Assembly (NCBI GenBank): GCA_044432805.1
Contig: JAWXUI010000031.1
Coordinates: 1 to 12,691, forward strand
Direction: 5' to 3'
Origin: CAYJEO01 sp044432805
Lineage (GTDB): Bacteria > Bacillota_I > Bacilli_A > RF39 > UBA660
DNA length: 12,691 nt
Position 1 is the first letter of the stretch; every line of letters starts with the position of its first letter. Position numbers and translations under genes: made by a program. Below, piece after piece: positions 1 through 6,288 of this stretch. Under the pieces are notes generated by a model. That model had not been told where the DNA came from, did not search any database, and was given only the letters and a program-made list of their open reading frames with translations.

Positions 1-675
1 GCAAAAGTTTATGATTTGAAAATAATAAATGATGAAGTAGTAGAATTAAAAAAAGAAGAACAGTTTATTATTAAAACAAAAAAAGATACTTATAAAAGTT
101 TATCAGTAATAATTGCAACGGGATTAGCAAAAAGAAAATTAGGACTTAACGAAGCTAGATTTTCTAATGTTTCTTATTGTGCTACATGTGATGGTTTTTT
201 TTATAAGAACAAAGATGTTGCGATAGTAGGTGGAGGCAATACTGCTCTAGAAGATGCAATATTTTTATCTAACATTTGTAATAAAATATATATTATTAAT
301 AGAAGCGATAAATTAAGAGCGGATGACAAATTAATTAATCAAGTTAAAAATAATGATAATATAAAAATATTATATAATTCTGTTATTGAAAAAATAAATG
401 GTGATAAAACAATAACTAGCATAACTATTGATTCAAAAGAAATAGCGATAGAAGGTTTATTTATTGCTATTGGACAAATACCTCAAAATCAATTTTTAAA
501 TAATTTTGTCGATTTAGAAAATGGATATGTTTTATCAAGTGATTGTAAAACAAATGTTAATGGTTTATTTGTAGCAGGAGATTGTCGAACTAAAGAAGTT
601 AGACAGTTAGTTACAGCAGCAAGTGACGGTGCAATAAGTGCAGTAAAAGCTTTTGAATATATAAAAACGTTGTAA
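1..675 (+). CDS. trxB: Thioredoxin reductase (TrxB), 3' part only
   Basis: Partial gene: the frame is open from base 1, so the true start lies upstream and the TTG at 16 is internal. About 75 N-terminal residues, including the first FAD-binding motif, are missing compared with the usual ~305. The family is a flavoenzyme that reduces thioredoxin with NADPH in the cytoplasm. Visible are the ATG motif near residue 39, the redox pair CATCDG (Cys60, Cys63 of the visible part), the nucleotide-binding GGGNTALEDA (77-86) and the C-terminal FAD segment GLFVAGDCRTKEVRQ leading to TAASDGA. The site that usually reads HRRxxxR and holds the NADPH 2'-phosphate reads NRSDKLR (100-106), which may loosen the choice between NADPH and NADH. 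It converges on the next gene and ends inside a shared palindrome. Identification is firm; coenzyme preference is open. Confidence 0.95.
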   Translation, partial: AKVYDLKIINDEVVELKKEEQFIIKTKKDTYKSLSVIIATGLAKRKLGLNEARFSNVSYCATCDGFFYKNKDVAIVGGGNTALEDAIFLSNICNKIYIINRSDKLRADDKLINQVKNNDNIKILYNSVIEKINGDKTITSITIDSKEIAIEGLFIAIGQIPQNQFLNNFVDLENGYVLSSDCKTNVNGLFVAGDCRTKEVRQLVTAASDGAISAVKAFEYIKTL

Positions 676-694
676 TTTACAACGTTTTATATTC
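655..694. terminator. Bidirectional terminator palindrome between converging genes
   Basis: A perfect 12-base inverted repeat (664-675 with 677-688, one base between) is flanked by a run of A on one side and T on the other, so it can act as an intrinsic terminator in both directions. It contains the stop codons of trxB (673-675) and of the leftward gene (677-679 on the minus strand). The match continues outward over GAATAT with one extra ATA codon on the trxB side. The stem is AT-rich with only two G-C pairs per arm core, so its strength is uncertain. Confidence 0.8.
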
Positions 695-1021
695 TTCTAA
701 TTTTTTTCCGATAATTATTTTGTTTTCATTAATTAAAATTGGTCTTTTAACAAGCATTCCATCAGTTGCTAATACTTTTAGTGATTCATCAATAGTCATT
801 GCTTTTAATTTGTCTTTTAAATTTAATTCTCTATACTTAATGCCGCTTGTATTAAATAATTTTTTTACTTCAATATTGTAATTATCTACCCAGCTTTTTA
901 AAGTTTCGTAATCCGGATTATTTTCTACAATATCAATTAATTCTAAATCAACACCTAAATTATTTAAATAATCAAGAGCACTTTTACATGTACTACATTT
1001 TTTATGATAATAAAATTTCAT
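677..1021 (-). CDS. Spx/ArsC-family thioredoxin-fold protein
   Basis: A 114-residue protein of the ArsC/Spx/YusI family, small thioredoxin-fold proteins that are either arsenate-reductase-like or, in Spx and MgsR, redox-sensing partners of RNA polymerase. The N terminus has CSTC (Cys9, Cys12), a CxxC as in Spx. The mid-region FNTSGIKYREL and the RPI loop (Arg93-Ile95) are family hallmarks. It is shorter than Spx (~131) and close to the small YusI-like members, so a regulatory role is not established. The start at 1019-1021 is chosen because AGGAGG sits at 1026-1031 on the minus strand; a longer reading to 1087 would run through the promoter. It is transcribed divergently from gltX and converges on trxB, a plausible thiol-redox pairing. 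The last three residues, KTL, are the same as those of trxB because both lie in the palindrome. Confidence 0.85.
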   Translation of the reverse strand: MKFYYHKKCSTCKSALDYLNNLGVDLELIDIVENNPDYETLKSWVDNYNIEVKKLFNTSGIKYRELNLKDKLKAMTIDESLKVLATDGMLVKRPILINENKIIIGKKLEEYKTL

Positions 1022-1043
1022 AATTCCTCCTTTTGTTATAATT

Positions 1044-1052
1044 ATTATAACA
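1044..1052 (-). promoter_or_regulatory. Extended -10 promoter for the Spx/ArsC-like gene
   Basis: Read on the minus strand this is TGTTATAAT, an extended -10 of the sigma-A type. No good -35 hexamer is seen. A start about 7 bases downstream would leave a leader of roughly 16 bases with AGGAGG. The box sits in a 17-base palindrome (1035-1051). Confidence 0.6.
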
Positions 1053-1068
1053 TTTTTTTTTATAAATA

Positions 1069-1077
1069 TGGTATAAT
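1069..1077 (+). promoter_or_regulatory. Extended -10 promoter for gltX
   Basis: TGGTATAAT is an extended -10 box about 28 bases before the gltX start. The -35 region (around 1049-1054) is weak, as is common with TGn promoters. It is arranged back-to-back with the leftward promoter, about 17 bases apart. Confidence 0.65.
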
Positions 1078-1105
1078 CATAATACATTTAAAAGGAAGTG
1101 AAAAA

Positions 1106-2746
1106 ATGAATTATAAAGATTTAGCGGATTTGATATTCCCAGAAGTAAAATTATCAATAGAGGATTTATTAGAAAAATATCCAAGTAGAGATTTAGAAAA
1201 AGGCGCAAAAGTAACACGTGTCGCACCGTCTCCTACAGGTTATTTACATATAGGAGGATTTTATCAAATCTTAACAGATTATATATATGCAAAAAAAAGT
1301 AATGGAGTATTTATTTTAAGAATAGAAGATACGGACCAAGCTAGAGAAGTAAGTGATGCTGCAAAATTAATTTTTGATTCTTTAAAATATTATAATATAG
1401 CACCCGATGAATTTGAAGATGAAACTAAAGTAGTTGGAGAATATGGCCCTTATTATCAAAGTAAAAGAAAAGAAATTTATCATGTTTTTATTAAACATCT
1501 AATCGAAAAAAATATGGCTTATCCTTGTTTTTGTAAAAAAGAAGATTTAGAAGAATTAAGAACAGAACAAGAAAGTAAAAAAATAAGAATTGGTTATTAT
1601 AAAGAACATGCAATTTGTCGTAACTTAACTCCGGATGAAGCAGCAAAATTAATTAAAGAAGGAACTCCATATGGTATTCGTTTTAGATCGATGGGTGATT
1701 TTGATAATAAGGTAATTGTTGATGATGCAGTCAAAGGTAGAATTGAATTGCCAGAAAATGATCAAGATATTATTATTATGAAAGCTGAAAATAAATTGCC
1801 AACTTACCATTTCGCACATGTTGTTGATGATACTTTAATGCACACAACACATGTTATAAGAGGGGAAGATTGGTTACCTTCAACACCTGTTCATCTTCAA
1901 TTGTTTAAAGCATTTGGATTTAAAGTTCCAACGTATTTACATACACCATTAATTGTAAAACAAGATGGTGATAAAATACGTAAGATAAGTAAAAGAAAAG
2001 ATCCAGAAGCTAGCATGAGCTATTTTGAAGAGTTAGGTTATCCAACTTTAGCGGTAATTGAATCAATAATGACAATAATTAATTCAAATTATGAATCTTG
2101 GCATACAGCTAATCCGAACTTGTTATTTACAGATTTTGATTTTAGTCCTAAAAAAATGTCGTCATCAGGTTCATTTTATGACTTAGAAAAATTAGATAAT
2201 ATTTCTAAAAATTACTTATCTAAATTAAGCGCTAGTGAAGTTTATGATAACTATTTAGATTGGACGAAAAAATACGATTTAGATATGTTTGAATTAATTA
2301 ATAAATATAGTGATTATACAACTAATATTTTAAATATTGAACGCGTTCAAAAGAAACCAAGAAAAGACTATGCTAATTATTCATCTATTAAAAACCAAAT
2401 TTGGTATATGTATGATGAATTGTTTGATTTGTTTGATAATTATGAATTTCAATTAATTGATAATATAGAAGCTAATGTTTTAGCGAAAGATTATTTAGAA
2501 AACTTTTATAACGAAACTGATGAAAAAGATGTTTGGTTTAATAAAATAAAAGAATTAAGTGTTAAACATGGATATTGTGATGAAGTAAAAGTATATAAAG
2601 AAAATCCAGATGCTTATAAAGGTCATGTTGGAGATGTTTCAACTGCACTAAGAGTTATGTTAACTAAGAGAAGTATGACACCGGATTTATATGCTATTAT
2701 GAATTTACTTGGAAAAGAAAGAATGTTAAAAAGAACAAAAAATTAG
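1106..2746 (+). CDS. gltX: Glutamyl-tRNA synthetase
   Basis: A class I synthetase that joins glutamate to tRNA-Glu using ATP; in many Firmicutes it also charges tRNA-Gln for later amidation, but GatCAB is not in the window, so discrimination is unknown. It has 546 residues. The HIGH-type motif is PSPTGYLHIGG (41-51), followed by LRIEDTDQAR (71-80); a zinc-knuckle-like CFC (141-143) pairs with Cys171; the KMSKS-type loop is KISKRKDPEAS (293-303). An N-terminal extension of about 35 residues precedes the catalytic domain, and the protein is longer than the ~480-residue classical form. KISKRKDPEAS in place of KLSKRHGA fits the longer ~550-residue clostridial/mollicute-like type. The start at 1106 follows AAAGGAAGTG; an upstream ATG at 1004 would overlap the promoter and is rejected. 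It is probably monocistronic or weakly linked to the following gene. Confidence 0.95.
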   Translation: MNYKDLADLIFPEVKLSIEDLLEKYPSRDLEKGAKVTRVAPSPTGYLHIGGFYQILTDYIYAKKSNGVFILRIEDTDQAREVSDAAKLIFDSLKYYNIAPDEFEDETKVVGEYGPYYQSKRKEIYHVFIKHLIEKNMAYPCFCKKEDLEELRTEQESKKIRIGYYKEHAICRNLTPDEAAKLIKEGTPYGIRFRSMGDFDNKVIVDDAVKGRIELPENDQDIIIMKAENKLPTYHFAHVVDDTLMHTTHVIRGEDWLPSTPVHLQLFKAFGFKVPTYLHTPLIVKQDGDKIRKISKRKDPEASMSYFEELGYPTLAVIESIMTIINSNYESWHTANPNLLFTDFDFSPKKMSSSGSFYDLEKLDNISKNYLSKLSASEVYDNYLDWTKKYDLDMFELINKYSDYTTNILNIERVQKKPRKDYANYSSIKNQIWYMYDELFDLFDNYEFQLIDNIEANVLAKDYLENFYNETDEKDVWFNKIKELSVKHGYCDEVKVYKENPDAYKGHVGDVSTALRVMLTKRSMTPDLYAIMNLLGKERMLKRTKN

Positions 2747-2759
2747 TTTTTTGTTTTTT
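2730..2759 (+). terminator. AT-only hairpin and T-run at the end of gltX
   Basis: AACAAAAAA (2734-2742) pairs with TTTTTTGTT (2747-2755) around the loop TTAG, which holds the TAG stop; four more T follow. The stem can extend outward with a G-U pair. With a single C-G pair it is a weak stem, so read-through into the next gene is likely. Confidence 0.5.
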
Positions 2760-2781
2760 AATATATAAAGGAGTATTAAAA

Positions 2782-3453
2782 ATGAAAATAACTAAATTTA
2801 ATCAATCTTGTTTACTTATAAGTACAAATAACAAAAGAATATTAATAGATCCTGGAATGATTGGATATAATGATGAATTATTAAACAATCATTGGTTAGA
2901 CATTGATATTATATTAGTAACTCACAAACATGCAGACCATTGTAATAGTGAAGTAATAAACAAAATAATAAAAAGAGACAATGCTAAATTATATATTACA
3001 AACGAAATTCAAAACGAGTATAAATTCAATCAAAAAATAATTGTTCAAGAAGAAGATATAATAACTATTGATGATATAAAAATAGAAGTTGTTCATGCAA
3101 TTCACGGCTATTTAACTGGATTTGCAGAAAGAAATGCTAATATTTTAGAAAATGTTGGATATATAATAGATGATGGTAAAACTAGATTTTATACTACAAG
3201 CGATACAATTAACTTTTATAATAAAATTAAATGTGATGTAATAGCCATGCCTTTTAATGGTAATGGGTTAACTATGGGATTAATAGATGGAAGTGATTTT
3301 ATTAAAGACATTAATCCAAGGATAGTGTTACCGATACATATGGAACATCCAAATAGCATTATGAACCCAGATATTATAAAAATGGATCATGTATTTAGAG
3401 ACAAAAACATTGAATATAAAATATTAAAAAAATATGAAAGCATTGAAATTTAA
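2782..3453 (+). CDS. MBL-fold metal-dependent hydrolase (UlaG-like)
   Basis: A 223-residue cytoplasmic protein of the metallo-beta-lactamase superfamily, subgroup resembling UlaG/YtkL-type hydrolases. The metal-binding signature HKHADH (His48, His50, Asp52, His53) is intact. Further ligand candidates are His105/His108, Asp141 in TTSDT, and His186 or His189 in PIHMEH near the C terminus. The compact length and the start directly in the first beta strand (MKITKFNQSCLLI) fit this subgroup. The substrate cannot be read from sequence: family members act on lactones, phosphodiesters and other esters. The start has AAAGGAG at 2767-2773 upstream. It follows gltX by 35 bases and is followed by a separate strong promoter for engB. 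No clear terminator follows it, so its transcript may run into engB. Confidence 0.85.
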   Translation: MKITKFNQSCLLISTNNKRILIDPGMIGYNDELLNNHWLDIDIILVTHKHADHCNSEVINKIIKRDNAKLYITNEIQNEYKFNQKIIVQEEDIITIDDIKIEVVHAIHGYLTGFAERNANILENVGYIIDDGKTRFYTTSDTINFYNKIKCDVIAMPFNGNGLTMGLIDGSDFIKDINPRIVLPIHMEHPNSIMNPDIIKMDHVFRDKNIEYKILKKYESIEI

Positions 3454-3480
3454 AAATAAATTATATAATAAATCAAATTT

Positions 3481-3509
3481 TTGACAAACATAATATTAAA
3501 TGTTATAAT
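3481..3509 (+). promoter_or_regulatory. Consensus sigma-A promoter of the engB operon
   Basis: TTGACA (3481-3486), a 17-base spacer and TATAAT (3504-3509), with TG at 3501-3502 forming an extended -10. All twelve consensus bases match. A start near 3516 gives a leader of about 20 bases carrying AAGGAG before the ATG at 3536. Confidence 0.93.
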
Positions 3510-3535
3510 GAACCAGTTAAAAAAGGAGAAATGAT

Positions 3536-4117
3536 ATGAAAATTTCATCTGTCAATCTAGTAATGTCTGCAGTTAGACGCAGTCAATATCCAACTGATAA
3601 GAAAACTGAATATTTGTTAGTTGGACGCTCAAATGTAGGTAAAAGTAGTTTTATCAACAGTTTAATCAATAGAAAAAATTATGCAAGAACAAGTGCAATA
3701 CCAGGAAAGACTCAAACAATTAATTTTTATCTTGTTAACGATGAATTTTATTTGGTAGATGCTCCAGGTTATGGATATGCGGCATTATCAAAAGCAAAAC
3801 AAAAAAAGTTTGGTTTAATGATGGAAGATTATCTTACTAACAGAGATAACTTAAAACAAGTATTTATGTTAATTGACTTTAGACATAGACCAACAAATGA
3901 CGATATATTAATGTATAACTTTTTAAAATTCTATAAACTGCCAGTAACGATTGTTGCAACAAAAGCTGATAAAGTAGGAATAACATTACATCAAAAACAA
4001 AGATCTTTAATTTTACAAGATTTAGATTTAGTTGTAGGTGATGATTTTGTTGTCTTTTCAAACATTACCAAAGATGGAAAATCTGATGTACACGCTAAAA
4101 TACAAAGAACATTGTAA
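3536..4117 (+). CDS. engB: Ribosome-assembly GTPase EngB (YsxC)
   Basis: A 193-residue TrmE-Era-EngA-family GTPase; in Bacillus, YsxC is essential and acts in late 50S ribosomal subunit assembly. G-motifs are in order: G1 GRSNVGKSS (30-38), a switch I region with TSAIPGKTQ and Thr61, G3 DAPG (75-78) followed by YGYAALS, G4 TKAD (142-145), and G5-like FSNITKDG (174-181). Length is normal for the family. The start is set by AAGGAG six bases upstream; an ATG at 3531 is in another frame and stops at once. In Bacillus this gene usually follows lonA; here it has its own consensus promoter and leads an operon that ends with der, another ribosome-assembly GTPase. Confidence 0.96.
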   Translation: MKISSVNLVMSAVRRSQYPTDKKTEYLLVGRSNVGKSSFINSLINRKNYARTSAIPGKTQTINFYLVNDEFYLVDAPGYGYAALSKAKQKKFGLMMEDYLTNRDNLKQVFMLIDFRHRPTNDDILMYNFLKFYKLPVTIVATKADKVGITLHQKQRSLILQDLDLVVGDDFVVFSNITKDGKSDVHAKIQRTL

Positions 4118-4162
4118 GTAACAAAAAAATTTTATTACATATTATAACTTAGGTGATCTATT

Positions 4163-4624
4163 TTGAAAATTGAACAAATAAGTGAATTTATGACAATAAT
4201 ATATTTAAAAGATAAAATAGTCGATTTTGAAGAAAAACATTTAATAGAAGACTATTTTATTTCTTTATTTCAAACATTAAAAGAAAAATATAATTTAAAT
4301 GTAAAAGGTTATTATAATATAAAAATTTATGTTGATAAATTTTATGGAAGCGTATTTTTATTAGAAAAAGAAGATATTGAAACATATGATTTTTCTGATA
4401 CTGTTGATATGCGAGTGGAATTACCAATAAAAAAAGAATTCATGTTTAAAATAAATGATTTAAATTTTATAGAAAATATGGACAAATTTATATTATATAA
4501 AGATAAATTCAATTTGTATTTAAAAATAAAAAAAGATTTAACTAAAAAAGAAATAAGTTATTTACTAGAACATAGTGAAATAATATATAAAAAAATTAAT
4601 AATTTAAAAATGGTAAACATATAA
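4163..4624 (+). CDS. Hypothetical protein between engB and der, TTG start
   Basis: A 153-residue protein I do not recognise. It starts at TTG (4163-4165), supported by AGGTGA at 4151-4156; the next in-frame ATG (4190) would lose the first strand. It has no signal peptide or membrane segment, is rich in Lys, Ile, Phe and Tyr, and contains no cysteine. The pattern suggests strand, long helix (residues 24-43), paired strands (48-70), more strands (81-115) and a C-terminal helix (126-150). The opening (MKIEQISE, a helix, then VKGYYNIKIYV and GSVFLLEKED) faintly resembles the MecA adaptor N-terminal domain, but not enough to name it. It lies 45 bases after engB and 15 bases before der, so it is probably co-transcribed with both. 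Confidence 0.75.
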   Translation: MKIEQISEFMTIIYLKDKIVDFEEKHLIEDYFISLFQTLKEKYNLNVKGYYNIKIYVDKFYGSVFLLEKEDIETYDFSDTVDMRVELPIKKEFMFKINDLNFIENMDKFILYKDKFNLYLKIKKDLTKKEISYLLEHSEIIYKKINNLKMVNI

Positions 4625-4639
4625 AAAAGAGGTGAATTT

Positions 4640-5956
4640 ATGAAAAAACCAGTAATCGCATTAGTAGGGAAACCAAATGCAGGAAAATCAACATTATTTA
4701 ATAGAATGGTTGGAACTAAAATATCAATCATAGAGGATACACCAGGTGTAACTCGTGATAGAGTATACGCAACAGTAAACTTTAATAACTACTCATATCA
4801 TTTAATAGATACAGGTGGTATTGACATCGGTTTAGGAGACTTTAACAAAGATATAAAAATGCAAGTTGAATTAGCAATTGAAGAAGCAGATAAAGTTGTT
4901 TTTGTTGTAGATGGAAAAGAAAGTTTAACGGCTAATGATTATGTTGTAAGAGACATGTTAATTAAATCTGGAAAAGAAGTTATAATTGCAGTAAATAAAT
5001 CAGATACAAGATTAGGGCAAGAAAATTTCTATGATTTTTATGAACTTGGATTTGAAACATTAATACCAGTAAGTGGTGAACAAAATTTAGGGATTTATGA
5101 CTTACAAGAAGAAATAACAAAAAACTTTAATGAAATAAAAGAAGAAGAATATAGAGATGAACTTATAAAATTTAGTGTTATTGGTAGACCAAATGTTGGT
5201 AAATCAAGTTTAGTAAACGCTATTTTAAATGAAGAAAGAGCTATTGTATCAGATGTTGCTGGAACTACTAGAGATTCAGTTGATACAGTATTTAACTATC
5301 ATAATGAAGAGTTTGTTGTTATTGATACAGCAGGTATGCGTAAACGTGGAAAAGTATATGAAAATATCGAAAAATACAGTTTATTAAGAGCCTTAAAAGC
5401 AATTGATAGATCAGATGTATGTTTGTTAGTAATAAATGCTAATGAAGGCATAATTGAACATGACAAACATATAGCATCATACGCACTTGAAGCTGGAAAA
5501 GGAATAATTATAGTTGTAAATAAATGGGACTTAATAGAGAATAAAGAAGAACAAATGAAAGAATTCACTAAATTGGTAAGAGCAGAATTTCAATTTATTC
5601 CATATGCACCAATAGTTTTCTTATCAGCGTTAACTAAAAAAAGAATTCACACTTTAATGCCTAATATTATAAAAGTAAATGAAAATTGTAAAAAACAAAT
5701 AAAAACAAGTATTTTAAATGATGTAATAAATGATGCGTACGCATTAAATATTCCACCGTCATATAAAGGAAAAAGGTTAAAAATTTATTTTTGCAATCAA
5801 AAAGCTAATAAACCTCCAACTTTTGACTTACAAGTTAATAGTAAAGGTTTAGTGCATTTCTCTTATAAAAGATATTTAGAAAACAAAATAAGAGAATCAT
5901 TTGACTTAGAAGGAACACCAATAGTTATTAATTTTAAAAACAAAGGTGAAGAATAA
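4640..5956 (+). CDS. der: Ribosome-assembly GTPase Der (EngA)
   Basis: A 438-residue double GTPase needed for 50S subunit maturation. The first G domain has GKPNAGKST (10-18), DTGG (57-60) and NKSD (119-122). The second has GRPNVGKSS (182-190), the switch with AGTTRDSVD, DTAG (229-232) and NKWD (294-297). The C-terminal KH-like domain starts around IPPSYKGKRLKIYF (371-384) and ends with GTPIVINFKNK. Length and architecture are standard (B. subtilis Der is ~436). GAGGTGA at 4629-4635 precedes the start. It closes the engB operon, ending in a strong hairpin that lies over the ribosome-binding site of spoVIF. In Bacillus, der is followed by gpsA; gpsA is absent here. Confidence 0.97.
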   Translation: MKKPVIALVGKPNAGKSTLFNRMVGTKISIIEDTPGVTRDRVYATVNFNNYSYHLIDTGGIDIGLGDFNKDIKMQVELAIEEADKVVFVVDGKESLTANDYVVRDMLIKSGKEVIIAVNKSDTRLGQENFYDFYELGFETLIPVSGEQNLGIYDLQEEITKNFNEIKEEEYRDELIKFSVIGRPNVGKSSLVNAILNEERAIVSDVAGTTRDSVDTVFNYHNEEFVVIDTAGMRKRGKVYENIEKYSLLRALKAIDRSDVCLLVINANEGIIEHDKHIASYALEAGKGIIIVVNKWDLIENKEEQMKEFTKLVRAEFQFIPYAPIVFLSALTKKRIHTLMPNIIKVNENCKKQIKTSILNDVINDAYALNIPPSYKGKRLKIYFCNQKANKPPTFDLQVNSKGLVHFSYKRYLENKIRESFDLEGTPIVINFKNKGEE

Positions 5957-5960
5957 TAAA

Positions 5961-6002
5961 CTTTCTACTGTAAACACATATATTACAGTAGGAGGTTTTT
6001 TT
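5961..6002 (+). terminator. Terminator hairpin after der that contains the spoVIF ribosome-binding site
   Basis: The arms 5961-5973 and 5983-5995 form a 13-pair stem: nine perfect pairs next to the loop (CTACTGTAA with TTACAGTAG), then four pairs including two G-U. The loop is nine bases. Seven T follow (5996-6002), so it looks like an intrinsic terminator for der. The descending arm holds AGGAGG (5990-5995), the Shine-Dalgarno sequence of spoVIF, paired with CTTTCT (5961-5966). Any transcript coming through from der would either stop or hide this site. Confidence 0.8.
5977..5985 (+). promoter_or_regulatory. Possible sporulation-sigma -10 element before spoVIF
   Basis: CATATATTA matches the -10 shape CATAnnnTA known for sigma-K and, over eight bases, 7 of 8 of the sigma-E CATACAHT. 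It lies in the hairpin loop and right arm. AC at 5960-5961 is a possible sigma-K -35, but the spacing of 15 is one short. In B. subtilis spoVIF is sigma-K dependent. AT-rich DNA makes chance matches common. Confidence 0.3.
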
Positions 6003-6248
6003 ATGTTTAAATTTAATGATAATTTCTTTAATAATATAGAAAAGAAAACAAAGGTTGACAAGCAAACAATCTTAGATTTGGCTAATAAATTACAGCAAAA
6101 TGACTTGAAAAACGAAAAAACATTAAGAGAAGTAATACAAGAACTAGGAAGCATTACTGGAAAGGAAATAACAAAAGAGAAAGAAGAAAAAATAATAAAT
6201 GCAGTTGTAAATGATAAAATACCTAAAAACATCGACAAAATGCTTTAA
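6003..6248 (+). CDS. spoVIF: Stage VI sporulation protein F (SpoVIF)
   Basis: An 81-residue cytoplasmic protein matching the SpoVIF family from memory: NNIEKKTKVDKQTILDLAN at the start, a central LKNEKTLREVIQELG (35-49), and KEKEEKIINAVVNDKIP (59-75) near the end. In B. subtilis SpoVIF is made late in the mother cell and supports GerE/GerR-dependent coat-gene expression and spore resistance. It is all-helical in appearance with no cysteine or membrane segment. The ATG at 6003 is preceded by AGGAGG at seven bases; a GTG at 5946 in the same frame would overlap der and is rejected. It sits between der and the thioredoxin-like gene. Its ribosome-binding site is buried in the der terminator, so it probably depends on its own promoter. 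Confidence 0.82.
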   Translation: MFKFNDNFFNNIEKKTKVDKQTILDLANKLQQNDLKNEKTLREVIQELGSITGKEITKEKEEKIINAVVNDKIPKNIDKML

Positions 6249-6262
6249 TAAAACACAAATTA

Positions 6263-6271
6263 TGATATAAT
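6263..6271 (+). promoter_or_regulatory. Extended -10 promoter for the thioredoxin-like gene
   Basis: TGATATAAT is an extended -10 box. The -35 region (TTTAAT at 6244-6249, spacing 16) is poor. A start near 6278 would leave a very short leader that begins at the AGGTGG ribosome-binding site, so this call is moderate. Confidence 0.5.
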
Positions 6272-6288
6272 TATTATAGGTGGTAACA

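Noticed and set aside
16..18. TTG as the start of the first gene
   Set aside because: The frame is open to base 1 and the protein lacks the N-terminal part of TrxB, so this is an internal Leu codon.
1022..1087. 22-residue N-terminal extension of the Spx/ArsC-like gene
   Set aside because: It would cover the ribosome-binding site and promoter; the family starts at the strand just before the CxxC.
1004..1105. 34-residue N-terminal extension of gltX
   Set aside because: It overlaps the divergent gene and both promoters; GGAAGTG precedes the ATG at 1106.
3879..4061. Minus-strand reading frame of 60 codons inside engB
   Set aside because: Antisense shadow of a conserved gene, with no start signals.
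4118..4138. Hairpin GTAACAAAA/TTTTATTAC between engB and the hypothetical gene as a terminator
   Set aside because: It has a mismatch in the stem, an almost all-AT composition and no T-run after it; the genes are more likely one operon.
5299..5568. Minus-strand reading frame of 89 codons inside der
   Set aside because: Antisense shadow of the conserved second G domain of Der.
5946..6002. GTG start for a 100-residue form of SpoVIF
   Set aside because: It overlaps der and would read through the terminator hairpin; the family begins near the ATG at 6003, which has AGGAGG.
5906..6238. Minus-strand reading frame of 110 codons
   Set aside because: Antisense to der and spoVIF, with low-complexity Phe/Ser-rich translation and no ribosome-binding site.
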